This document shows positions 50,150 through 58,482 of a stretch of DNA of 58,601 nucleotides, in pieces. A program made the translations under genes and the position numbers. The notes below the pieces were generated by a model. The model worked only from the letters and a program-made list of their open reading frames with translations, was not told where the DNA came from and ran no database searches. Position 1 is the first letter of the stretch. Each line of letters begins with the position of its first letter. Source of the stretch: Acidobacteriota bacterium (lineage in GTDB: Bacteria; Acidobacteriota; Thermoanaerobaculia; Gp7-AA8); assembly GCA_021781455.1 (NCBI GenBank), contig JAJXWV010000067.1, positions 1 to 58,601 on the forward strand, in the 5' to 3' direction.

Positions 50150-50554
50150 GTGAAAGTCTTCATCAGCGTCCGCCGTCTCAGGTCGAGGATCGCCGCCCTT
50201 CCGTCGGATCGGCCGCGGATCAATCCGGGTGTCTGGTTCCGCACGCAGAAGGAGCACTGGTTAGGATGGCTGGCCGAGTATCACGGGCCAGGTGCCTATG
50301 GCCGGGTCGGTGGCGTGGGGCGCGACGCAGGTTTCGCATACAACCACATCGTCAATCCTTACATGCTGGTGTGGTTGGTCAGGGCGGCGGGCTTCCCAGC
50401 CAGTGTCGTTCGCGAGGTTCGCAATGCGGGCGACGGAGCCGGGACTTACCAGGCACGAAGCGCGGCGATCCGGAAGATCGTCCCGTGGGAACGAATCGCC
50501 CCGATTCTTTGGCCCAGGCTCGAACAATTTCGCGACGAAAGGATCGTCGAATGA
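50150..50554 (+). CDS. Conserved hypothetical protein of the defence island
   Basis: 134 residues from GTG 50150, with GAGGGA before it and 10 nt after the helicase stop. It is basic and aromatic: PGVWFRTQKEHWLGWLAEYHGPGAY, then AGFAYNHIVNPYMLVWLVRAAG and SAAIRKIVPWERIAPILWPRL. I have seen this pattern in small unnamed proteins, some encoded near ASCH-domain proteins as here, but it has no function assigned that I know. No signal or membrane segment. A 36-bp stretch of its 3' end is duplicated just downstream at 50560-50595. Confidence 0.7.
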   Translation: MKVFISVRRLRSRIAALPSDRPRINPGVWFRTQKEHWLGWLAEYHGPGAYGRVGGVGRDAGFAYNHIVNPYMLVWLVRAAGFPASVVREVRNAGDGAGTYQARSAAIRKIVPWERIAPILWPRLEQFRDERIVE

Positions 50555-50595
50555 TCTGCGTGGGAACGAATCGCCCCGATTCTCTGGCCCAGGCT
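50485..50595. repeat. 36-bp direct duplication
   Basis: 50485-50520 and 50560-50595 are identical but for one base: GTGGGAACGAATCGCCCCGA then TTCTYTGGCCCAGGCT. The first is in the C-terminal codons of the 50150 gene, the second in the spacer before the ASCH gene. Confidence 0.9.
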
Positions 50596-50614
50596 CTTTC
50601 GTGCCGCAGGCCAC

Positions 50615-50954
50615 ATGCCAGGGGACATCAGGCTTGCTCTCAGCATTCGGCAACCCTACGTCGAAGAGATCATGCAGGGGACGAAGCGGATCGAGTACCG
50701 AACGATTCCGACAACGATCCGCGGCACGGTATTCATTTACGCATCATTGGAGGCGGGCGACGAGCAGGGATTCGCGAAGCTCAAGAAGCAGGTCGGCGAT
50801 TTGCCCACCGGCCATGTCGTCGGAACTGTCGAAATTACCGGCTGTGCGCTCAGGAACGGCCGCTATGAAATGGCGTCTCTCCAATCCGAAGCGGCTACGC
50901 AAGCCGGTCAAGCCCCAACGACACCCTCAGCCGGTGTGGTTCCGGCCGTTCTGA
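50615..50954 (+). pseudogene. ASCH-domain protein with a 1-base frameshift near its end
   Basis: The first 85 residues are an ASCH domain: LALSIRQPYVEEIMQGTKRIEYRT, RGTVFIYASLE, and GHVVGTVEITGCALRNGRYE. ASCH proteins of about 110-120 residues bind nucleic acid; some are RNases or act on modified nucleosides. As read, the frame then gives an unrelated tail and stops at 50959. Dropping one A from the AAA at 50868-50870 restores YEWRLSNPKRLRKPVKPQRH and QPVWFRPF with stop at 50954, the normal end of this family. So either the gene is recently broken or a homopolymer base is wrong. Last gene of the island on plus. Confidence 0.85.
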
Positions 50955-51048
50955 GTTAGGCGACCCGCACACCCCACGCTTCCCCCATGTCTATGCTCAG
51001 TTTCAGCCGCTCCTATTGAAGGCGACGAACCTGAGAGAAAATGCGGCG

Positions 51049-52698
51049 ATGAACGTCAGTCCTCTTGCAGGGAAACCCGCTGAGCCATCGATGCTCGTCG
51101 ACGTGCCGCGGCTCATCACTGCCTACTACACGGACCGTCCTGATCCCTCCGTCCCTGAGCAACGGGTCGTGTTCGGCACCTCGGGACATCGCGGTTCGCC
51201 GTTCAAGCGGGCATTCAACGAATGGCACATCCTCGCCATTACGCAGGCCATCTGCCTCTATCGCCGGCAACAGAAGATCGATGGCCCGCTGTTTCTCGGC
51301 GTGGACACGCACGCGCTGTCGATCCCGGCACTGGCTAGCGCACTGGAGGTGCTGGCGGCCAACGGTGTGGACGTCATGCTCGCTGAGGGAGACGAATACA
51401 CCCCGACGCCCGTCGTGTCCCATGCCATTCTGTCGTACAACCGCGGACGCAAGAGCGGACTCGCCGATGGCATCGTGGTCACGCCGTCTCATAATCCGCC
51501 TCAAGACGGCGGCTTCAAATACAACCCACCGCACGGCGGGCCGGCGGAATCCGCCATTACGACGAGCATCGAAGCTGCGGCCAACGAGTTTCTCGAGAAC
51601 GGCCTAACGCGCCTGAAGAGGATCTCCTTCGAGAAAGCGCTGAATGCTTCCACCGCGCACCGTCACGACTATCTCTTCGCATACGTCGCCGACCTCGGCA
51701 ACGTGCTCGACATGGACGCCATTCGCGGCGCAAAGATCAGGCTTGGAGTGGATCCGCTCGGCGGCGCCGGGGTCCATTACTGGGGGCCCATTGCCGAGCG
51801 CTATGGGCTGGACCTGACTGTGGTCAACGAGGCGGTCGATCCGACCTTCCGCTTCATGACCGTGGATTGGGACGGCCAGATCCGCATGGATCCTTCGTCG
51901 GCCTATGCGATGCAGCGATTGATCGGAATGAAGGACCGCTTCGACCTTTCCTTCGCCTGCGACACCGACCACGACCGCCACGGAATCGTCACCCGCAGCG
52001 CGGGATTGCTGCCGCCTAACCATTATCTTTCGGTGGCAGTCTTCTACCTCTTCGGGCACCGGCCGGATTGGCGCAAAGAAGCGGCTGTCGGCAAGACGGT
52101 GGTGAGCAGCGAGATGATCGATCGCGTCACCGCGAAGCTGGGGCGGAAGCTCTACGAGGTTCCGGTCGGCTTCAAGTGGTTCGTGGATGGTCTTCTCGAC
52201 GGCTCGCTCGGATTCGGCGGCGAAGAGAGCGCCGGCGCGTCGTTTGTCCGTCGCGACGGCAGCGTCTGGACGACGGACAAAGACGGGATCGTCCCGGCCC
52301 TGCTCGCGGCGGAGATCACGGCGCGCATGGAGCGGGATCCCGGCGAAATCTACAGCGACCTCACCCGCGAGTTCGGTGAGCCCGTCTACGACCGGGTCGA
52401 AGCCAAAGCCACTCCAGAGCAGAAGTCGCTGCTGAAGAAACTCTCGGCGGAGCAGGTCCGTCTCACTGAGCTGGCTGGAGAAAAGATCCGGGCCATCCTC
52501 ACTGAGGCACCGGGCAATGGTGCCGCCATCGGCGGATTGAAAGTCGTCGCGGAAAGCGGATGGTTCGCGGCGCGTCCGTCAGGGACGGAAGACATCTACA
52601 AGATCTATGCGGAGAGCTTCCGCGGAGCGGATCATCTCCGCCGCATTCAGGACGAAGCACAGACGATCGTCAACGATGCTCTGGCTGGAAGGCATTGA
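51049..52698 (+). CDS. pgm: Alpha-D-phosphohexomutase, phosphoglucomutase
   Basis: 549 residues. It interconverts glucose 1-phosphate and glucose 6-phosphate in the cytoplasm. Phosphoserine loop TPSHNPP with Ser147; metal loop DTDHDRHG with Asp305, Asp307 and Asp309; sugar loop GGEESAG; phosphate loop RPSGTED near the C-terminus. FGTSGHRG near the start matches bacterial Pgm. ATG 51049 is the Met before the conserved part; the open frame back to 51016 uses TTG. Its product level links the glucan synthase (UDP-glucose supply) to the glucose-6-phosphate dehydrogenase at 56585, though a 12-kb defence island separates it from the former. Confidence 0.95.
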   Translation: MNVSPLAGKPAEPSMLVDVPRLITAYYTDRPDPSVPEQRVVFGTSGHRGSPFKRAFNEWHILAITQAICLYRRQQKIDGPLFLGVDTHALSIPALASALEVLAANGVDVMLAEGDEYTPTPVVSHAILSYNRGRKSGLADGIVVTPSHNPPQDGGFKYNPPHGGPAESAITTSIEAAANEFLENGLTRLKRISFEKALNASTAHRHDYLFAYVADLGNVLDMDAIRGAKIRLGVDPLGGAGVHYWGPIAERYGLDLTVVNEAVDPTFRFMTVDWDGQIRMDPSSAYAMQRLIGMKDRFDLSFACDTDHDRHGIVTRSAGLLPPNHYLSVAVFYLFGHRPDWRKEAAVGKTVVSSEMIDRVTAKLGRKLYEVPVGFKWFVDGLLDGSLGFGGEESAGASFVRRDGSVWTTDKDGIVPALLAAEITARMERDPGEIYSDLTREFGEPVYDRVEAKATPEQKSLLKKLSAEQVRLTELAGEKIRAILTEAPGNGAAIGGLKVVAESGWFAARPSGTEDIYKIYAESFRGADHLRRIQDEAQTIVNDALAGRH

Positions 52699-52798
52699 CG
52701 CAGCCCTCACGCTCTCCCCGGCAATCCTTCGGAGTCCCATGCTCTGCCTGCTCTCCTGCGGTGCTCGACTGTCCTCGCGGTTTCGCTTCTCGTAGAGT

Positions 52799-55336
52799 TC
52801 ATGAGTGCGCGGGGGCGATCTGCGGGGTCACGTCGACCGGTGCCCTGGTCACGGTGCTTTTCACCCACCGCCTGATCATGACGACCTTGATGGCGTCGTT
52901 GACGAAGAGACACGAAACAATTGCATAGACGAAAGTCGCGAGGATCTGCCACCAGGGCAATGGATGGAGACCCGGGAGGCCGACGAACGTCAGGACCGTG
53001 CCCGTAAGTGCATCTGCCACGAGAGCTGAAAGAAAGGTCTTGCTGGGAAGCGTCGCCCAGAACCAGTGGCGCTCCCGAGCGGACACAACGGAGAACACGG
53101 CAAAGTAGAGCAGAAGAAGAAAGCTGAAGGTGTAGAGGGCATTGTTGTCGGCCGCCAAACCGAAATGCGACCAGGCGATCCACAAGAGTAGAAGAGTCTC
53201 AGCAACCATCGCCACCCCCAGCACCACGGACACGGCGATGAAACCCCCGATGTTCCATGTTTCCGGTTGCCTGGATGGACGAACGTTGTCGGTCGCAAGC
53301 GCGATCTTCGCGAAGTCCAGCATGAAGACCAGCAGCAGCATCACAAAGGCGGAGACAACGAACTTACCGGTCACCACGAACGCGATGGCCACGAAGGTCG
53401 CCGTCAGGATCGTCTGGCTGATCTTGTTGATGATCCAGGTCAGGATGCGCTGGTAGATCGTCCGCCCCTGTTCCACCAGCGCCACGATGTTTGTGAGCCC
53501 CGGGTCGGTCAGGACCACACTCGCGGCGCCTTTGGCCACGTCGGTCGCGGTGCTCACGGCGATTCCCACCTCGGCCTGGCGGAGTGCGGGAGCATCGTTG
53601 ACGCCGTCGCCCGTCATGCCGGTCACGTGCCCGGCGGACTGCAGATGCTCGACGACGATGTACTTGTCCTCGGGATAGACCTCCGCGAAACCATCGCTGC
53701 CCGCCAGCAGGTCCATGGCCTTGTTGCTGGCGAGTGCGCCCGCAGCCTTCAAATCAGCCACGCGCCGGATGTTAGGCAGGCCGACGCCCTGGCCAATCTC
53801 GCGTCCCACCGGGAGTGCGTCGCCAGTGAGCATCTTCACCGAAACGCCCAAGCCCTCGAGCTGGGCGATGAGTTGCCTGGCATCCGGCCGCGGCGGGTCA
53901 TACAGCGCCACCAATCCCAGCAATACGGGAGTGCCCGTTTCGGCGCCGCGCGCTACGGCCAGCGTTCGATAGCCCTTCGCCGCCGATTCGCTGACGCGCG
54001 CCTCCAGCGCCGCAACTGCCGGAGGCTGCAGGCCGCAGGCCTCGGCGACGGTGCGCACGGCGCCTTTCATCACGTGCAGCCGCTTCCCGCTTTGCTCGGC
54101 CACGGCCTCGGTCCGGCGGTTCTTCGCATCGAACGGTGCGAACGAGACAGGCGTGACCTCGGGAAGGCCGTCGAAGATGTGCCGTTCTTTTGCGGCTGCC
54201 AGAAACGCCAGGTCGATCGGATCCTGGTTGGCTTCCTGCGACGCGAGCGCACCGGCGAACAGCACATCGGCTTCCGTCGCGCGCTCCAGCGGGATCACGC
54301 TGGTGACGGCGAGCTGATTCATCGTGATGGTGCCCGTCTTGTCCACGCAGAGGACGTCCATCGTCGCGGCATCCTCCGAGGCGCTGAGGCGGGTGACCAG
54401 AACGCCGCGCTTTGCCAACTCCTTCGACCCGACGGCCATGCTGACTGTGAACATGACCGGAAGGGCGACGGGCACCGCGCTCATCAGCAGCACGAGCATG
54501 AGCGGAACCATCTCCAGGAGCGGCGCGCCGCGGATCAGCGACAGCACGATCACCACGCTCAGCAGCGCGCCGACGATGACGAAGAGCCAGCGAACGACCT
54601 TGGACACCACCGCTTCGATGTGGAGCCTGGGACGCGCTTCCTGCACCAGCTCCGTGGTGCGGCCGAAATAGGTCTTCGCGCCGGTCAGCATCACGACGCC
54701 ATTGCCTTCACCCCGCCGGACGACAGACCCTGACGACAGCACCGCGCCGGGCGCTTTGTCCACGTCTTTCGATTCGCCGGTGAGCGCCGACTCGTCCGCG
54801 GTCAAGGCTCCCGCGAGGAGTTTGACATCCGCCGGGATGATGTCGCCGGATCGCACGCGAACGATGTCGCCGGGGACCAGGTCCCGGGCCGGAATGACCT
54901 GCCAGTTCGAATCGCGCCGGACACGCGCACTGACCTGCAACTTCCGCCGCAGTGTCTCGACGACACCGGCGGCACGGTGCTCCTGCATGAAGCTCAACAC
55001 GGCGTTGATCATCAGCAGAGCGCCCACGACAACGAGGTCGGAGAATTTCCTGAGCACCGCCGAAAGCACCATGATCAGCTCGAGCATCCACGCCGAGATT
55101 CCCCAGAATTTCCCCAGGAATTTGAGGAGCGGGTGCTCTTTTTGAACGGCCACTTCGTTGTACCCGTGCTCCTTGCGGCTGGCCAGCACCTCTTGGGATG
55201 TGAGCCCTGTGTCGGGGTTGACGTGGAGCGCGGCGAGCGTGTCGGAAATCGACGCGGAGGCGATGCCAGGGGGCTGGGGATTGGACGGCTTCAGGGTCTC
55301 CGACTCTGCGGCGTCCTTCATTGCAGTCCTTGTCAT
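52799..55336 (-). CDS. P-type proton-exporting ATPase (P3A, Pma1-like)
   Basis: 845 residues in the inner membrane. ATG 55336 has GGAGAG 7 nt before; the longer frame to 55438 is not needed. N-terminal cation-ATPase part with HVNPDTGLTSQEV, actuator loop LTGESKDVDK, phosphorylated Asp332 in VDKTGTIT, hinge MTGDGVNDAPALRQAEVG. Helices near 80-120, 270-330 and six in the last 230 residues; a C-terminal tail follows. The absence of CPC or CPx and the overall length fit the plasma-membrane H+-ATPases also found in bacteria. It would build proton motive force or export acid. It faces pgm tail to tail. Substrate is inferred from family. Confidence 0.9.
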   Translation of the reverse strand: MTRTAMKDAAESETLKPSNPQPPGIASASISDTLAALHVNPDTGLTSQEVLASRKEHGYNEVAVQKEHPLLKFLGKFWGISAWMLELIMVLSAVLRKFSDLVVVGALLMINAVLSFMQEHRAAGVVETLRRKLQVSARVRRDSNWQVIPARDLVPGDIVRVRSGDIIPADVKLLAGALTADESALTGESKDVDKAPGAVLSSGSVVRRGEGNGVVMLTGAKTYFGRTTELVQEARPRLHIEAVVSKVVRWLFVIVGALLSVVIVLSLIRGAPLLEMVPLMLVLLMSAVPVALPVMFTVSMAVGSKELAKRGVLVTRLSASEDAATMDVLCVDKTGTITMNQLAVTSVIPLERATEADVLFAGALASQEANQDPIDLAFLAAAKERHIFDGLPEVTPVSFAPFDAKNRRTEAVAEQSGKRLHVMKGAVRTVAEACGLQPPAVAALEARVSESAAKGYRTLAVARGAETGTPVLLGLVALYDPPRPDARQLIAQLEGLGVSVKMLTGDALPVGREIGQGVGLPNIRRVADLKAAGALASNKAMDLLAGSDGFAEVYPEDKYIVVEHLQSAGHVTGMTGDGVNDAPALRQAEVGIAVSTATDVAKGAASVVLTDPGLTNIVALVEQGRTIYQRILTWIINKISQTILTATFVAIAFVVTGKFVVSAFVMLLLVFMLDFAKIALATDNVRPSRQPETWNIGGFIAVSVVLGVAMVAETLLLLWIAWSHFGLAADNNALYTFSFLLLLYFAVFSVVSARERHWFWATLPSKTFLSALVADALTGTVLTFVGLPGLHPLPWWQILATFVYAIVSCLFVNDAIKVVMIRRWVKSTVTRAPVDVTPQIAPAHS

Positions 55337-55503
55337 GGTGAACTCTCCGCGGGCTGTCGCGTCGCCTTCATTGTGGCCTGTGAGCCAAAAATCGATGGGG
55401 GATCCTGACAAGCGTCCTGCACCCGATTGTTGTCTCATTGGGGTTAGGTCGGCCGCAGGTCGAGTCGCGTGCGGTCACCCGTGGCAAGGCTCTCCGTCGA
55501 AGC

Positions 55504-56259
55504 TCATGGACTCGATTCGCGATCGCCGAGCGTGCCCTGCGCCACAACACTGCCCGCCGCCGTTCCCTTACCTTTCAGAATCCACTCGAAACCAACGCCA
55601 ATGAGGGCACCCAGAAGGGGGCCCACGATGTAGATCCACGTTGAATTCAAATCGCCCCGAACCAGATCAGGGCCGAACGATCGAACCGGGTTCATCGACG
55701 CTCCGCTCACGGGTGCCGCCCAGAGTCCCGCCAGAGCGATGTACCCGCCTACGGCGAGGGCGCCGTTCGTGCCGATGTTTCGCGCGCCGGACGCTGTGCC
55801 CAGAATCGTGTTCACCAGCCCGGCCGTGAGCACCACTTCCATCACCAGAGCCTTTCCGCTGGTCACACCAGGACCCGGTAACGTCGCACCGAGCGCGCCG
55901 ACCGTCCCGAACATGGCCCGAAGGAAGACAGCCGCACCAACCCCTCCGATGATTTGTCCGGCGATGTAGCTCGGGACTCTCTTCCATGGGAAGTTGCGCC
56001 GCAACGCGAATGCAAGCGTGACTGCCGGATTCAAATGGGCTCCGCTCACGGCGCCCATGAAGTAGATGGTCGCCATCACCATGAGTCCCGGTGCCACGAC
56101 GATCATGCCCAGCGTGACCCGGCCACCGCTCAGCTCCGCAACGACGCCGCCCCCGGCAGCGACCAGCACGAGAAGGAACGTGCCCCAGGTCTCCGCGAAC
56201 ACGCGTCGCCACTCGAGGGAGGCATCAAAAAAGTCGAGCGTCGATTGTCGTTCACTCAC
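55504..56259 (-). CDS. Aquaporin/MIP-family channel with an altered second NPA box
   Basis: 251 residues from GTG 56259, preceded by AGGGAAGA; a GTG at 56298 is also possible. Six membrane helices are visible. The first box is normal (SGAHLNPAVTLAF). The second reads SGASMNPVRSFGPDL, with Val in place of the usual Ala. His/Arg filter positions look aquaporin-like (Arg after NPV is kept). It should pass water or a small neutral solute. It lies between the proton pump and the dehydrogenase, all on minus. Which solute passes cannot be told. Confidence 0.88.
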   Translation of the reverse strand: MSERQSTLDFFDASLEWRRVFAETWGTFLLVLVAAGGGVVAELSGGRVTLGMIVVAPGLMVMATIYFMGAVSGAHLNPAVTLAFALRRNFPWKRVPSYIAGQIIGGVGAAVFLRAMFGTVGALGATLPGPGVTSGKALVMEVVLTAGLVNTILGTASGARNIGTNGALAVGGYIALAGLWAAPVSGASMNPVRSFGPDLVRGDLNSTWIYIVGPLLGALIGVGFEWILKGKGTAAGSVVAQGTLGDRESSP

Positions 56260-56345
56260 GGGTCTTCCCTGCGGCCTTCGAGTCCGTTCTAATCGCACTC
56301 TTCAGAATAGAAACCATCATTCAGTTCAGCAGAATCGGTGGTCGC

Positions 56346-56588
56346 TCAGTGCTTCGCCCGCAACCGAAGATGATAGGTGCCCTCGCCCCGCGGCGCGATG
56401 CACCAACCGCTCGGATCGAAGGTCCGCGGGGCGAGGGGACCGGTCGCACTGTCACCTGTGCAAGGAAATCTGCGCACCTCGCGAAGAATCATCTGCCTAG
56501 TAGTACAGAGGTCCGCCTGCACATGGTCGTTGTCAAGCGGCGTGTTGTCGCAGTCAAGGAGAACCACAAGGTCCTCGGTCGAGGTCAC
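56346..56588 (-). pseudogene. HAD-phosphatase remnant fused to another gene's tail, coupled to zwf
   Basis: 80 residues from a GTG overlapping the zwf stop (GTGA). The start TEDLVVLLDCDNTPLDNDHVQADL matches the N-terminus of HAD hydrolases (normally LLDVDNTLLDND), including both catalytic Asp. The HAD core and cap, usually about 200 further residues, are absent. The end RTFDPSGWCIAPRGEGTYHL looks like a different conserved C-terminus I cannot name. A deletion joining two genes is the simplest reading. Confidence 0.7.
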
Positions 56589-57997
56589 GCGTTCTCCCGG
56601 TCGAGCACGGGGTTGTACCAGCCGCCGTCCGCGGCAATGAGTGCGTCCGCCTCTTTGGGTCCCCAGCTCCCCGGTTTGTAGGGGCGCACGGGAGGGTGGG
56701 TCTTGAGGACTCGATCGACCACCGCCCACGCGGCTTCGACGGCGTCCTCGCGGGTGAAGAGGGCTCCATCACCGGCCATGGCGTCGGTCAGGAGCCGCTC
56801 GTACGGCTCTTCCTCTCCCGGTTGATGATCGACGAGGTAGAGCTCCCGCTGGTCGCCGACGAACTCCTTGCCGACCCGCTTGACGCGAGCGGCGAGGGCG
56901 ACGGCGGAGTTGGGGGAAATCCGGAAGCGCAGATAGTTGGCCCGGCCGTCCGCCGGCGCAGAATCGGTGAAGAGGCGTTGCGGCGGAGCCTTCAGCTGGA
57001 CGACCACCTCGGCGGCCGTCTCCGGCAGCAGTTTGCCGGAGCGCAGGTACCACGGCACGCCCTCCCAGCGCCAGGAGTCGATGAAGAGCCGTACTGCGCA
57101 GAAGGTCTCGACATCGGAGTCTCGCGCCACGTTCGGCTCCTTACGGTAACCGGTGTACTGGCCCCGGACCACGTCGGCGCTCTTCAGCGGCCGCATGGCC
57201 TGGAAGACCGCTGCCTTCTCGCTCTGCACGGCTCCGAAGCCCTGATAGGCCGGCGGCTCCATGGCCACGAGGGCGACGATCTGGAAGAGGTGGTTCTGGA
57301 TCACGTCGCGCAGGCAGCCGGCGGTCTCGTAAAACGCGCCGCGGCCGTTCACGCCGAACTTCTCGGCAAGGGTGATCTGCACGCTGGCGACGTAGTTGCG
57401 GTTCCAGATGGGCTCGAGGAAGGAATTGGCGAAGCGGAAGTAAAGGATGTTCATGATCGCCTCCTTCCCGAGGTAGTGATCGATGCGGAAGATCGAGTCT
57501 TCCGGGAACACCTTGTGCGCGACCTGGTTGAGCTCGCGCGCGGAAGCGAGGTCGCGGCCGAACGGCTTTTCGACGATGACGCGCGCATGGTCCGCGAGGC
57601 CGGCGGCGCCTAACCCTTTGATCACCGTCTCGAAGAGCGAGGGCGGGATGGCGAGGTAGTGCGCCGGGCGCCGGGCCCTGCCCAGGGCCTCCTTGATCGC
57701 CCGGAACGTGGCCTGGTCGTTGTAATCCCCGCTTACATACTTGAACGACGATAGAAGACGCTGCAGGGCACGCTTGTCATCGATCCCTCCCGATCTCCTG
57801 ATGCTGTCCGTGACGCGTTTGTGCAGACGCTCCAGACTCCACTTCGGGAAAGCGACGCCGATCACCGGAACGTTGAGGACGCCTCGCCTGACCATCGCGT
57901 AGAGCGCCGGGAAGATCATCTTGTGGGCGAGGTCGCCCGTCACGCCGAACAACACCAGCGCGTCGGACGGCGCCACTCTGCCGTTGGTCGTGCCCAT
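56585..57997 (-). CDS. zwf: Glucose-6-phosphate dehydrogenase
   Basis: 470 residues, cytoplasmic. It oxidises glucose 6-phosphate to 6-phosphogluconolactone with NADP+ (or NAD+), the entry to the pentose phosphate and Entner-Doudoroff routes. Nucleotide-binding start [19 protein letters not shown] (about 15-33), active-site RIDHYLGKE near residue 170, later [11 protein letters not shown], and the C-terminal KPGSWGP motif. Length is typical. The next gene on the strand, a HAD remnant, overlaps the stop. No 6-phosphogluconolactonase or gnd is adjacent. Start ATG 57997 is the first Met of the frame. Confidence 0.95.
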   Translation of the reverse strand: MGTTNGRVAPSDALVLFGVTGDLAHKMIFPALYAMVRRGVLNVPVIGVAFPKWSLERLHKRVTDSIRRSGGIDDKRALQRLLSSFKYVSGDYNDQATFRAIKEALGRARRPAHYLAIPPSLFETVIKGLGAAGLADHARVIVEKPFGRDLASARELNQVAHKVFPEDSIFRIDHYLGKEAIMNILYFRFANSFLEPIWNRNYVASVQITLAEKFGVNGRGAFYETAGCLRDVIQNHLFQIVALVAMEPPAYQGFGAVQSEKAAVFQAMRPLKSADVVRGQYTGYRKEPNVARDSDVETFCAVRLFIDSWRWEGVPWYLRSGKLLPETAAEVVVQLKAPPQRLFTDSAPADGRANYLRFRISPNSAVALAARVKRVGKEFVGDQRELYLVDHQPGEEEPYERLLTDAMAGDGALFTREDAVEAAWAVVDRVLKTHPPVRPYKPGSWGPKEADALIAADGGWYNPVLDRENA

Positions 57998-58107
57998 CTC
58001 AAGCGCCTCCTGATCTCTCTTCGCTGGAACCGCGACGAATGCCTTCCAGCGACTCAGGGGAGTCGGCCAGGCCGATTGTCTCCTCGATTCCTATCCGGAT
58101 CACCAGA

Positions 58108-58215
58108 CTACCTGGGGCCCGGGGACTTCTTCGCGCAGGCGCAGTCCTTCGCACAATTGCACTTGCCGCCCTTGTCGCATCCACAGTTCATCTTGCCGCA
58201 TGCGTTGCATTTCAT
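58108..58215 (-). CDS. Metallothionein-like Cys-rich peptide
   Basis: Only 35 residues: eight Cys (3, 6, 11, 13, 19, 21, 25, 27), mostly as CxC or CxxC, with Lys and Gly between. The start is convincing: AAGGAG 6 nt before ATG 58215. It would bind several Zn, Cu or Cd ions in the cytoplasm. It does not match the classical SmtA pattern, so the family is open. A sigma-54-like box lies about 47-62 nt upstream. It is the first gene of the minus run ahead of zwf. Confidence 0.75.
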   Translation of the reverse strand: MKCNACGKMNCGCDKGGKCNCAKDCACAKKSPGPR

Positions 58216-58261
58216 ATGGTTCTCCTTGCTGGCGTATGACGCCGGCGAGCTTCGAAGTTCA

Positions 58262-58277
58262 TGCAAGCCATACTCCA
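58262..58277 (-). promoter_or_regulatory. Sigma-54-like promoter upstream of the metallothionein-like gene
   Basis: On minus: TGGAGTATGGCTTGCA. GG and GC are exactly 12 bp apart as required for -24/-12, and TTGCA is a full match; the -24 box is TGGAGT rather than TGGCAC. The predicted start is about 35 nt before the ATG. Confidence 0.45.
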
Positions 58278-58365
58278 CGCCGACGAATGATCGCGGGAAG
58301 TTACTCGGAGTAGCAGACGCAGCCCAGGATCCGGCGATCTTCCCGGCATTCTCTTTGAGGCGATT

Positions 58366-58383
58366 CTGGCATGAGGGTTGCGG
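58366..58383 (+). promoter_or_regulatory. Sigma-54 promoter upstream of ackA
   Basis: CTGGCATGAGGGTTGCGG: the -24 TGGCAT and -12 TTGC elements have GG and GC 12 bp apart, one base off TGGCAC and the last W. Transcription would start near 58392, about 90 nt before the acetate kinase ATG. An enhancer-binding activator would be needed; none is in the window. Confidence 0.7.
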
Positions 58384-58482
58384 GCTCAGCTGTGCCTGCA
58401 AAGGAAGGCCGCCCGCCGCCGCCCACTCCCCCCTGCGCGAACCCGGCATCGGCCGGATTGCAGAATGGCGAAGGAGAGCTGC

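Noticed and set aside
53267-54733. 488-residue open frame on plus
   Set aside because: Antisense to the P-type ATPase, which has all family motifs; the plus frame has none.
56349-56681. 110-residue open frame on plus after zwf
   Set aside because: Antisense to the HAD remnant and the end of zwf; the minus frame shows the HAD start and GTGA coupling.
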